This document shows, piece by piece, positions 1-9,200 of a stretch of 64,000 nt of DNA. The stretch is taken from contig KN805395.1 of NCBI GenBank assembly GCA_000818945.1, forward strand, positions 38,086 to 102,085. Direction: 5' to 3'. This DNA comes from Schizochytrium sp. CCTCC M209059. Taxonomy: Eukaryota > Sar > Bigyra > Thraustochytrida > Thraustochytriidae. Every line of letters starts with the position of its first letter. The stretch's first letter is position 1. The translations under genes and the position numbers were made by a program. Below the pieces are notes generated by a model. That model saw only the letters and a program-made list of their open reading frames with translations. It did no database searches and was not told the origin of the DNA.

Positions 1-532
1 ACGGCCCGGGAGCCCATCGGCTGCCGCGGGCCGCTTTCGCAGCTGCAGGTACCTACGGCCGCGGAGCGAGCGCGTGCCGCGTTCATCGCCTCCAGCCAGC
101 TGCGACAGACACGACTACTAGTAGTCTACTAGGCCCAGGCCTAGGCGCGTCGGGGTAGAATCGGAAGTACTGGTGGCCCGCGCTGGATCGCTAGGACACG
201 CAAAGTACCCCCAGGCGACCCAGCTTAACGCGGGACCGTCACGCGCGATTGGCCAGGTACGTAGAGAGAGTCCAAAGTGGGAAAAACGCGGGGGCAGGGG
301 TTTTCCCGAGGCGGGAGAAACCGCAGAAAGAGGTGAAACGACGGAGAGAGAGGTTTGCGTAACGGAATTTAAAACGTCCGCAACGCGTTTTGCCGCGATC
401 GATCGAGAAGGGAGAATGAATGAATGAAGGAGTCGAGCACGACTTGGAGTACGATGGACCGGCCCAAAGAAGCAAGAGCGCACGAGCACGCACGGACCGT
501 CCGAAGACACGGCGTGGCGAGTCGAGCGCACC
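1..532. other. intergenic, window edge
   Basis: No gene is supported here. Short open frames on both strands lack recognisable motifs and overlap one another. The region probably carries the 5' UTR and promoter of the plus-strand gene starting at 533. Confidence 0.5.
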
Positions 533-1720
533 ATGACGACGCCACGGCCAGAGATGGCCCTCGCAGGCCTGCAGCGCGAGCAGCAGGACCTCAATACGCG
601 CCTGTACGGAGGGCTCGGCAAAGGTGGCCCGACATGCGGCAGCGACAGCTGCGGTGACAACGACCACGTTCACGACGGTTGCTGCGGCCACGGTGGCACG
701 GGGAACCCTTACATCGACGAGGCCGACGGCTTTGTAGACCCGGGTCTTGCGCAATGCTGCATCAAAGAGCTCGAGGATAACCGCAAATGGAACGAGCTCA
801 ACGAGAGTCTGCGTCGTGTCGATCCCGTGGCAAAAGCGGAGCGCGAAGCTCGCGAGGTCGTCGTTCTTGCCGCGCCTCCCGCTAAAACACAATCAGTGCA
901 CGATTGGGTAGCATCTGTCCCCTGCACACATGATCATGACGCTGGATCGCAAAGTACTCCGACGGCGCAAGATGCCGAAGAAGATGACGACTCGGATGCC
1001 GAGATCGACGCCCTCCTCGCGGAATGGGAGGACGACGACGACGTGCTGCAGAAACTCGCCCAAGTCCGCCTTGCAGAACACAGCAATCAACGCGCAAAGT
1101 CTGTTTCTATATTATCTTCGCCTGCCTCTCTACAAGCTTGGTTTCAAACTGCCGCGTCTGCGTCTGCGTCTTCGAATCTGCAAAGCAGTGATCACCCCGC
1201 GTCGAACCTTCTCCAGGCGCGACTCCTCCTCATTACGGGTTGCGAGAGTGCCGAGGGTGGCAATCAGTATACAAGCGATATGCTTGCGCAGAGTGCTCAC
1301 GATGCGCTGCTGCGCATCGTACAGACGCAAAATGCATTTGCAGCAGCACGCACGCCCGGGGCGCTGCTTTCCCAAGACCACCCGCTACGCGCGGCTGCAG
1401 CATCCTTGAATGGCGGCCGTCTCCGCGACGAAGAGGACCTGCCTTGTGTCCTTGCCATTTCCAGCGCAAACCACCGCCCCATGGCGCTTCTCCCGCGCAA
1501 GAAGATCGCGCAGGACCCTGGTGCTATCGATTCCTTGGCGCAGTGGCTTTTGCATACTCTAATGGCAGAGAACGAGCGTGCACGACACCACGGTGCGGGC
1601 ACGAACGATGACGACGAGGATGAGGCATTCTGCGATCGACCCGGGTGCGGCAGACGTTTTCCCCACGAGCATGTGAAACGCGACGCCAAGGATGGGATGA
1701 GCGACTATGTGTCGTTTTGA
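533..1720 (+). CDS. hypothetical protein with Cys/His-rich ends
   Basis: A 395-residue open frame whose ATG sits in a good context (caccATGa). I do not recognise the family. The N-terminal 60 residues hold a Cys/His cluster (GPTCGSDSCGDNDHVHDGCC) that could bind metal. An acidic segment (EEDDDSDAEIDALLAEW) around residue 150 runs into a short amphipathic helix, and the middle is Ser/Ala-rich. Near the C-terminus, CDRPGCGRRFPHEHV has the spacing of a small zinc-binding motif. The acidic-plus-helix part vaguely recalls phosducin-like or TXNDC9 N-termini, but no thioredoxin fold is visible. The gene converges on AP-3 mu, with 176 bases between the stop codons. Codon use matches the neighbouring genes, so I think it is real; function unknown. 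Confidence 0.7.
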   Translation: MTTPRPEMALAGLQREQQDLNTRLYGGLGKGGPTCGSDSCGDNDHVHDGCCGHGGTGNPYIDEADGFVDPGLAQCCIKELEDNRKWNELNESLRRVDPVAKAEREAREVVVLAAPPAKTQSVHDWVASVPCTHDHDAGSQSTPTAQDAEEDDDSDAEIDALLAEWEDDDDVLQKLAQVRLAEHSNQRAKSVSILSSPASLQAWFQTAASASASSNLQSSDHPASNLLQARLLLITGCESAEGGNQYTSDMLAQSAHDALLRIVQTQNAFAAARTPGALLSQDHPLRAAAASLNGGRLRDEEDLPCVLAISSANHRPMALLPRKKIAQDPGAIDSLAQWLLHTLMAENERARHHGAGTNDDDEDEAFCDRPGCGRRFPHEHVKRDAKDGMSDYVSF

Positions 1721-1896
1721 ATGACACCAGAGTCTCTCTGGCGAGAATCAAACCAAAGGGTTCTCGTGTGCACATGCTGGGCCCAATCTTTCTTTCGCTC
1801 GACAGATCCGTCATTGCTTGCATGCGCTCGAGTTCCTTTCCTCCTTCATTATCATCATCATCGACAACATTTTTGTTTCCCGCGGGCACTGGCGCT

Positions 1897-3526
1897 TCAA
1901 GCTCGCACCTCGACGCGCTCCGCTTTGAGGATGCTGCGAACGTACTTGTACGGCACGTACGACTCGCGATTCACCTGCAAGTCAGAGACGGAGATTTTGG
2001 AGACCGAGCAGTCTGCGAGCTTGAACTGCAAGAGAACCGTGAGCGTTTCGTCAAACGCCGGCGATCCAGGCAGAAACGTAAAAGCTCCCGTGAGCTTGCA
2101 ACTCCCATCGCGTGGCATCTTGCCAATTTCCCATCTGCACTCTTTGGTGGTTTCGTCGCACATGACCACGCCGTGCGAGCTCTTGAGATCTGTGGACCGC
2201 ACCGTCTTAGGAAATGGAATAATGATTGTAATCTTCTCCACCTCATTCGATTTTTTGGGCGGGAGCAAATGTGCCAGAGGCTTGCTTCCAACCATCACCT
2301 CGATTCGTCCTTCCTCACGCGAGCTTGACGTGATTTGTGGCTTGCAGTAAATGGGAAGGGGCACGTTTCCAAAGGTACGCCGTCCCGACGAGGGATCCTC
2401 ACTCGAAAACTGACGAGGGTCCACGCTGTACTTCATGAGCGTAAACGCGCCATCTGGAGGAATGAAGGAAAGCGTGCGATCTTGTTCAAATCGCGTCGTA
2501 CGCACGCATGGATGTAACGAAAAGTCGCGCAAAATCCACGGGTCATTCAAGTTCAGGGAAAGGTCTGGGACGCCGGAAAGCTTGCTCGTGCAAAGAAGCT
2601 CTCCGTTCACCTCGCAAGAGACAATCGCCCCGTTCCGCCCAATGATGCAGTCAATGCTCTCCACAATATCAAGATAAATAGAGTTGACGTTGTAGCGCAC
2701 GCCCTGACGGCGCCACGGCACCAGAGACGGCTGCCCGACAGGAAGCTCGTCCGCAACGGCACTTTTCCCAGACACTGCTGCAGCAATGCGCCCCGAGATC
2801 GAGGGAGGAGCAATGCGCTCTTTCAGCGCATTACTCTCGGTCGTCATGGGAAAGCCATTGTCGCACATTTCCTCGAGCAGCTGATAAAACGTTGAAAAGT
2901 TCTCCTTGATGCTCACGTCATCCACCTGGCCAATGTATTCCTCGAAAACGTCCATTACTCTGTGCATGAATTCCATCACTAGCAATGGCGGTTGCTCGCC
3001 CCCCAACACACACAGGAGGAAGAGCTTCGATCGGTAAACGTTGACCAAGTACAGATTTGCCGTAGAAATTACGGGCACGACGTCGGCCGGATCGCCGCAT
3101 CGCGCCACTTCATGCAAAAAGAGGTCCACGAGGTTTCGGCTCGTGACTTTGCGCCAGTGCTTCTCGATGAGCACTTCGCTGCGTAAACAAAAGAAGTTAC
3201 GAATAAGTTTACACGGTCAGATGAGGGTGCTAAGTTAGCCAACCTGAACGAGAGAAATAAATTAGATGAACGAACACAGGGGTGAATGAATATCGTCACC
3301 TCGCCGTCTCTCCAGCTCTCGGTCGTCGTCTGTTCTCTCCTCCTGGCAATGACGCCCAGGGAAGCAACCAGGCAAGCAAGCAAGCAAGCAGGCAAGCAAC
3401 GAACAAAACAACGAACGAACGAACGAACGAACGGTAAGCGCTAACTATCTTCGTTCGCTGGTCCACGTCCTCGCTGATGCCAAGCTAAACGTACCCTGAG
3501 TCGCTGAGAATAAAAAGGCTTTGCAT
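1897..3526 (-). CDS. AP3M: AP-3 adaptor complex subunit mu
   Basis: Medium chain of the AP-3 adaptor, which selects tyrosine-motif cargo for transport from endosome or TGN to lysosome-like organelles. There are two exons. Exon 1 (3495-3526, 32 bases) encodes MQSLFILSDSG; exon 2 is 1897-3178. The intron 3179-3494 has donor GTACGT and acceptor ACGCAG in phase 2, and restores the family start (…SG-EVLIEKHW…). The protein is 437 residues, the usual size. The longin-like N-domain spans about 1-145. The mu-homology domain begins near 175 with PWRRQGVRYNVN and includes the diagnostic LHPCVR and LSFIPPDG. The C-terminal part is Lys/Arg-spaced beta sheet. Without exon 1 the frame would begin at a GTG inside the longin domain, so that start is wrong. 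The AP-3 class is chosen over AP-1/2 by the PWRR and SFIPPDG blocks. Confidence 0.93.
3179..3494 (-). other. intron of AP-3 mu
   Basis: Intron of 316 bases with GT-AG ends (GTACGT…TTTACGCAG). It contains short tandem repeats: caag/gcag units around 3368-3400 and aacg units around 3410-3433. The placement rests on the restored N-terminal AP-mu motif and a clean phase-2 junction. Confidence 0.85.
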
Positions 3527-3934
3527 CGTAGTCACCTGCCGACACTGTCCTCTTCCCTCACACAAGCACGCAGAGAGGTACGCAGAGAGGCAGGGGCACG
3601 CTCGGCACGCACGTCAGCCTTTTTTGTCTCTTTTTGGTTTTAGCTTGGCCTCGCCGTCGTTGCTCTGCCATTCGCTGGATGCTTTGGAAGCTTTAGAAGC
3701 TTTGTAATCTGGACCCAAAAGCGCTTCGTGCGTCGAGAACTTCTTTCGGTGAAGAGCAGCAGCTCGCGAACGGACGGCGGACGACGAGAGCGGGTCCGGG
3801 CGGCAAGTCGATCCTCCAGGACAGGGCGGCAAGAAGGCACGGGAACGTGGTCACTGCCGCGTTTCCTCTTGTTTCCTGTCCGCGTCTTTGTGTGCGACAA
3901 ACGGGATCGGCTCGTGAGCTCAAGAGAAAAGAAG
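3527..3934. promoter_or_regulatory. divergent intergenic region AP3M / UBL5
   Basis: About 400 bases between the AP-3 mu start (minus) and the UBL5 start (plus). It must hold both promoters and 5' UTRs. A Lys-rich minus-strand open frame (3614-3832) lies inside but has no family match, and I do not call it a gene. Confidence 0.5.
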
Positions 3935-4233
3935 ATGATCGAAATTGTACTGGACGACCGCCTGGGGAAAAAGGTGCGCGTGGTAAGTTGAACATATGTA
4001 TCGAGCGGAAGTCCAAGGAAAAGATCGAAAGCTGACGAATTCGCATCTTGCTTTCACAGAAATGTAACGAGGATGATACCATCGGTGACCTGAAAAAGAT
4101 GGCAGCTGCACAGCTCGGAACACGGCCGGAAAAGCTGCGTCTGCAAAAATGGAACACCGTCTTTAAAGACCACATTACTCTCGATCTGTACGAACTTTCG
4201 GATGGATCCTCCATTGAACTTTACTATAACTGA
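3935..4233 (+). CDS. UBL5: ubiquitin-like protein 5 (Hub1), splicing modifier
   Basis: Small ubiquitin-fold protein that binds spliceosomal HIND-motif proteins non-covalently and tunes splicing. Exon 1 (3935-3982) encodes MIEIVLDDRLGKKVRV; exon 2 (4060-4233) starts KCNEDDTIGDLKKM. The intron 3983-4059 (77 bases) has a consensus GTAAGT donor and TTTCACAG acceptor in phase 0. The joined product is exactly 73 residues, the invariant family length. It ends in SSIELYYN, with the di-tyrosine plus one residue in place of ubiquitin's di-glycine tail. Conserved blocks RLGKKVRVKC, DDTIGDLKK and FKDHITL make the call near certain. An AATAAA hexamer at 4288 may be its polyadenylation signal. Confidence 0.97.
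3983..4059 (+). other. intron of UBL5
   Basis: A 77-base phase-0 intron with GTAAGT donor and CTTTCACAG acceptor. Removal gives the exact 73-residue UBL5 protein. Confidence 0.93.
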
Positions 4234-4287
4234 TTTCTACACCGCATATTCTTTTTCGCATTTTTTTCTTCTCTTACCCAAATGAAA

Positions 4288-4293
4288 AATAAA
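4288..4293 (+). terminator. possible polyadenylation signal of UBL5
   Basis: AATAAA 55 bases after the UBL5 stop codon, in an AT-rich stretch. The position is right for a canonical signal, but the hexamer alone is weak evidence. Confidence 0.4.
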
Positions 4294-4504
4294 GCGTATC
4301 GGTTTGCTCACAGTTGGCAGCAGTCAAAATATGCTTCATTTGTTCTCAGCAATTGAGAGAATCCCCAAGATGGTTCTACGACTGATTTTGTTTGAAAAAC
4401 TTGCTTGCATCTACAGTACTTTGGCTACTTTACTTTCTGCTTTGCTTTGCTTTGCTTCACTGTGCTTAGGTGACAAACTTGTACAAACATCACGTGCGCG
4501 CAAG

Positions 4505-4608
4505 GCCGAGAGGTTGGGCTCAGGCTCCTAATTCTCCAACATATAGCTCAATTGCGCACAATGCCGAGAGGTTGGGCTCAGGCTCCTAATTCTCCAGCAT
4601 ATAGCTCA
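4505..4608. repeat. tandem duplication of the fucosyltransferase-like gene's stop region
   Basis: Two 46-base copies (4505-4550 and 4563-4608) with a 58-base period and one mismatch (ctccaAcat versus ctccaGcat). The 4563 copy contains the stop codon and last residues (SYMLEN) of the minus-strand fucosyltransferase-like gene. The 4505 copy lies just beyond, in its 3' UTR, and repeats the same coding end and TAG. Confidence 0.9.
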
Positions 4609-6070
4609 TCATGACTTCGCCGTCAAAGTTCCCAGCATAGGCGCGATTTGACCTTGCAATCGCGCCAGGCTGATTGTAATCAGTCGTGTGAAAGTAGAAT
4701 CCTCGTGGCGAAGGCAAATCTTCCGAGGCTCGAAGGTTTGTTTGAGACTCCGGATGCATGTACCCACGCAAACGATGAATGTGCGCCGTAAAAGAAGAAT
4801 ACATTGTCCCCACAAAAATTCGTCCCGCGGCGCACACCAGCTGCTCCACCATTCCCTCATACTTTGGATCGAGACGACCCATTCTCGCGTGCACTCTTTC
4901 GCGCAGGTCTGGCATGCGGATCGCCTCGATACCAAGCTCCCGGAAACGATCGAAAAACCCTTCCTTGGTCTCATCGGTCGCAATGTACACGCGCTCCCCT
5001 GACGTCAACAGTGCACGCACATTGTCCGCCGTTACGGAACCATCTACAAAAGCGCTCTTGTACTGCAGTTCATTACGTCGAATGTGCAGGGCGGAAAACG
5101 TCCCAAATCCACCCATCTCAAATATGTAGGCTTCAGCAGCGCGCACAATGTGTGGGGCATAGACAAAGGTCTCGCGACAGAATCTGCGAACAGCCTGATG
5201 TGCAGCGATTGCGCGCGGATTATGATAAAAAAATGCCGGAACCCCCGACAAGTATCGTAGACTTTTACTCACGTGCATCGGAAAGTGCAAGACTTTCGCT
5301 TCAGAATGGATCTCAATGGCCGGGTTAAAAATGTCAAAGTCTCGCTTGTAGGAAGGGCCCGAGGGCCAAATCAGGGCGTCCTGCGATTCTCGCAGCCACA
5401 AAAAATACTCCGTGTGGTGACCATTGCTCACAGCCTGCGGATGGCTCGCTTCTTGAACGAGGTGCTCAGGGATGCCCATACGGGCCGCTTCTCTCCGGAG
5501 AAACTCCTCTGTAGAGATCACTTGGACCTGCTTCGAAAGGACCGAAAAGTCATAGTAGTCTTCGTAACCCGAAGTTTGCCCCTCTCGTCGCTTGGCGAAT
5601 GTCGTAATTGGGCCCCGATCGAGCAAATACCATCGACATCGCGGAGGAAGCACCAGGATGCGCCCGGTCACCTTGGCTGCCACCACAAAGACCTCAAAAG
5701 CGAGCCGGATGTTGTTCCATCCCCCCGTGTCGTCCTCAAAGGTTACGTAGCGCTCGTGGTCCACTGGGGCTTTGGGCCGTAGCGGGAATTCTGTGCCAGC
5801 ACTTGGCGCTCGCTCCCAGTAGCGAAGGCCCGCCGTGTATCCGGAAGCCGTGATTTGACCCGAGCCCAAGAAACTCACGCTGGCACTTTCGGTGTAGTAC
5901 GCCTTTGTCGCCGCCGTGAACACAAGCACAAAGGCGAGCGCCAGCGCCGCGAAGAGTATTTTCAGGGGCCAGGGTGCGGGCTGTTGTCGCGTGTGCCCCC
6001 CGTGCGCGCGAAAGTGGGCTGCGAAGCGACGGCTGCCGCCCTCGCGCAGACGCGACGCCCGCGAGGACAT
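4586..6070 (-). CDS. O-fucosyltransferase-like type II membrane protein
   Basis: A 494-residue Golgi-style type II membrane protein: a basic N-terminal tail, one transmembrane anchor at about 36-56 (PLKILFAALALAFVLVFTAA), then a luminal domain. The luminal part resembles the GDP-fucose protein O-fucosyltransferase superfamily. YVTFEDDTGGWNNIRLAFE is the acceptor-side Gly/Asn block near the start, ALHIRRNELQ carries the paired basic residues of the nucleotide-sugar site, and VYIATDE with FVGTMYSSFT are the usual C-terminal blocks. The start chosen is the ATG at 6070; the open frame extends 12 codons further, but only from a TTG. The gene is head-to-head with the kinesin gene, 195 bases between ATGs. 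Acceptor and sugar cannot be fixed from sequence. The gene's 3' end is tandem-duplicated. Confidence 0.8.
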   Translation of the reverse strand: MSSRASRLREGGSRRFAAHFRAHGGHTRQQPAPWPLKILFAALALAFVLVFTAATKAYYTESASVSFLGSGQITASGYTAGLRYWERAPSAGTEFPLRPKAPVDHERYVTFEDDTGGWNNIRLAFEVFVVAAKVTGRILVLPPRCRWYLLDRGPITTFAKRREGQTSGYEDYYDFSVLSKQVQVISTEEFLRREAARMGIPEHLVQEASHPQAVSNGHHTEYFLWLRESQDALIWPSGPSYKRDFDIFNPAIEIHSEAKVLHFPMHVSKSLRYLSGVPAFFYHNPRAIAAHQAVRRFCRETFVYAPHIVRAAEAYIFEMGGFGTFSALHIRRNELQYKSAFVDGSVTADNVRALLTSGERVYIATDETKEGFFDRFRELGIEAIRMPDLRERVHARMGRLDPKYEGMVEQLVCAAGRIFVGTMYSSFTAHIHRLRGYMHPESQTNLRASEDLPSPRGFYFHTTDYNQPGAIARSNRAYAGNFDGEVMMSYMLEN

Positions 6071-6265
6071 GGCGTCGAGAGCCGCCCGCGTTTTACGGGC
6101 AACCAACTCGAAGTTGGTTTTACTCGGCTTGTACTGGTATTATTTTTGCTCCCGAACGCGCTCGCCAAGCAAGGTGCAAGGCGTGGTCCTTTGTGGGTCT
6201 CGAGGGGCATAACCGCCTGCAAACGCAGGGTCTCGCCCGCCGGCAAGCGCGCGGCGAGCGGCGCG
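6071..6265. promoter_or_regulatory. shared divergent promoter
   Basis: 195 bases separate the start codons of the minus-strand fucosyltransferase-like gene and the plus-strand kinesin gene. Both promoters must lie in or overlap this interval or the opposite gene's 5' coding end. No TATA box is evident. Confidence 0.5.
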
Positions 6266-9200
6266 ATGGCGGGCGGTAGCGGAGGGCGTGAGAACATCCG
6301 CGTGGTCGTGCGTATTCGTCCCGATGAGGTCAGACCTGGCTCCAAGGATGTGAAGAAAGCGCGCGCCGCCAAGGGGGGGGCCGCCACCTCGTCGTCCCTG
6401 ACGTCGTCATTGACGTCTTCGTCGCAGGCGAGAACGGAGAAAACCGGCGCCTCGTGTGTCCGGCAGGTCTCGCAAGCATCGCTCGAGGTCTTGCGCGGAG
6501 ACAAACCTCGTACCTTTCACTTTGACCGCATTTTCGGCCCCGAAACAGCGCAAGAGGACGTCTATGCCGCCGTCGACCCGCTCGTGGCATCGACCATTCA
6601 AGGTTACAATGCCACCATTTTTGCGTACGGATCGACGGGATCCGGCAAGACGCACACGATCAGCGGTGCACCGGGTTGTGAAGGCATTATTCCCCGTGCG
6701 GTGCACCGCATCTTTGCGCTCGCAGGCGAGCTTGCGGACCGGGAAGCCGATGGCATCGTTTTGGTGCAAATGGGCTACGTGGAACTCTACAACAACCAGT
6801 TCAAGGATCTCCTGTATTCTCATGCTCAGCACGGTGACGCCTCTTCTTCCGCCTCCACCGCTACATCCGCCGCTGCTACTTCGTCGGCGAGATCAACTTC
6901 GCATCGAATTGAACTACACACGACAAAGTCGGGATCCGTGTTTTTGAGCGGAACGCCTTCTCTGCACACGCCTGTAACCAGCGCACAAGAAGCACTTCGC
7001 CTCATTCAACTTGGCTCGCGCAACCGCGCCGTTGGTGCCACGGACTGTAACGAGCATAGCTCGCGAAGCCACGCGATTCTCACCTTTTACGTCGAGAGCC
7101 GCATCCCAAGCGCCAATGGGGCCACCTCGGTGGCCAAACTCGGCAAGCTACATCTCGTCGATCTTGCTGGAAGCGAGCGTCTCACGCTGTCCAAGGCCGA
7201 GGGCCAGACGCTGACAGAGACGCAAAACATCAACCTGTCATTGTCTACCCTAGGTGATGTTCTCTCGGCGCTCTCACGTCTCCACTCTTCGGGGAGCAAG
7301 GCTAGCAGCCGTCGCGCCGCCACCGCTGCGGATCGTGCCTGTGTCCCCTACAGAAACAGCAAGCTCACCTTTTTGCTCAAAGATTCGCTGGGTGGCAATT
7401 CGAAAACCCTCATGATCGCGACCATTCGGACCCCGGACCTGTATCAGCAGCAGACGCTCATGACTCTCATGTACGCCGAGCGCGCCAAGAAAATTGAGAA
7501 CCGCATTCAACTCAACACCGACACCGAAGGCGACTCCAAGGCCGCAGCTCTCGTAGCAGAGGTCGAGCGCCTCAAGATGCAACTGCGAAAACGGGAAGCT
7601 GACTTTGAACGTCTCAGTCGACAAACAACCGCAGGCAATGGCGGACCTCTTGATGCTGCGAGCGAACGCCATCGCATGGAGCAGCTCGCCAAGCTGGCGC
7701 AAGAAAATGAGCTTGAAAAGGATCGCCTCGAGGCCTGTCTTCGCCAGGTCGTGCACAATCACGCCTCCACGCTAACCGTGCAGCAGGAAAAATACAGCTC
7801 TCTGCAATTCAAGCTTGCCGAGTACAAGGACGTCTTTGACAAACAGCGTGTGGAAATTGAAACCTTGCGCGAGTCGATTCGCGAGCTCGCCAACGGGGCC
7901 ACCGAAGACGAGGTCGAGGAAATGAAGGCCATGGTGGAGAAACTTGCACGCGCTCTTGGCGCTGCACGCCAAGAAGCCCTCGTGCAGGCCAATCACGTCA
8001 AGCAACTCGAGCATCAACTCCGTGCCGCTCGTGAACGCGTTCGAGGCCAATCCTCGCAGCACGGTGCTGCGCAGCTCCAAGTTGACGAGCTGCGAGATCA
8101 GCTAAAAACATCGCGCCACCAATACGAGGCGCTCAAGTCTGCCAGCGTCGATACGTTGCGTGAGCTGGAGCGCGTGCGTCGCGCCGAGACTGCACAGAAA
8201 TTACGCATCACCGCGCTTGAACAGGAACAAGAGCAAACGCAAACCCAGCTGCAGAGAGCTGAACAAACGGCGGCTTCAAGTGCTTCGGAACCTTGCGAGA
8301 CCTGCGTCACCACGCGGGCAAAGTATGACGCTGCTATCGCCTCCCTTCACGAACAAATCCGCGAGACACTCCTGGACAAAGACACACAACTTCACGAGCT
8401 CACACAGGAGCGCGAACAGCTCCGCGCTCAAAAACAAGAACTCGAGGCTCAAAAATCCTCCGTTCTCACAGCCGCCTCAGAGGCTCAAGCGCTTGCGGCG
8501 GAAATGCAATCGCAGCGAGATGCACTGCGCTCGCAACTGCAAGCCGCGCAAGAGCGAGCCCAGAAGGCAGATGCCCTTGAAATACGTCTCAACAATGCCG
8601 AGAAGGAAGGCGCTCGATTCAAACAGAATGCAGCAGCAGAGCGCGAGCGCCGCGAACGTGAGTTCAATGCGCTTCAGCATACCGCAAAAGCGCTCAAGTC
8701 GCAGCTCGCCGAAGCAGACGCGCAAACATCGTCCCTTGAAGAGGTCAAGTCTGCGCTGGTCCAGGTTCGCGCACAGCTTACAGACGCCAAGCGCACTGTC
8801 GAGCAGAAGGCCTCGCGTCTGGCCGAACTCGACGCACAGCTCGAAAGCGAACGCATTGCTGCATCAAAACGCGAAAGGGCCTTGCATGAGCGCCTCGACG
8901 CTCTCCACAAAGAACATACCCAGACAATGCAGAACGAAAAGACTTTTGCGGATGCGCTCGAAGCACTTCGCCAAAAACATACCGAGGCCGTTCACCGTGC
9001 CGAAACATTGGAAAGAGAACGTAATTCCTTGCAGGCCGAAGCCCAAGGTCGTTCTGCTAGTCTTGCTCAGCAGCTGAAAGATGCAGACGCCGCGCAAAAA
9101 GAACTTCGCGACCAGCTTCTCGCCGCGTTCGACGAAGCCGCAAAAGCTAGACACGAGCGAGACACGGCGCTCGACCGTGCCGAGACGCTCATTCAACAAG

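Noticed and set aside
3614..3832. 72-codon Lys-rich frame between AP-3 mu and UBL5
   Set aside because: No family resemblance, and it lies in the shared promoter/5' UTR interval. Not enough to call a gene.
5855..6265. Upstream extension of the kinesin frame to 5855
   Set aside because: It overlaps the 5' coding end of the opposite gene and encodes no motor sequence. The motor domain begins just after the ATG at 6266.
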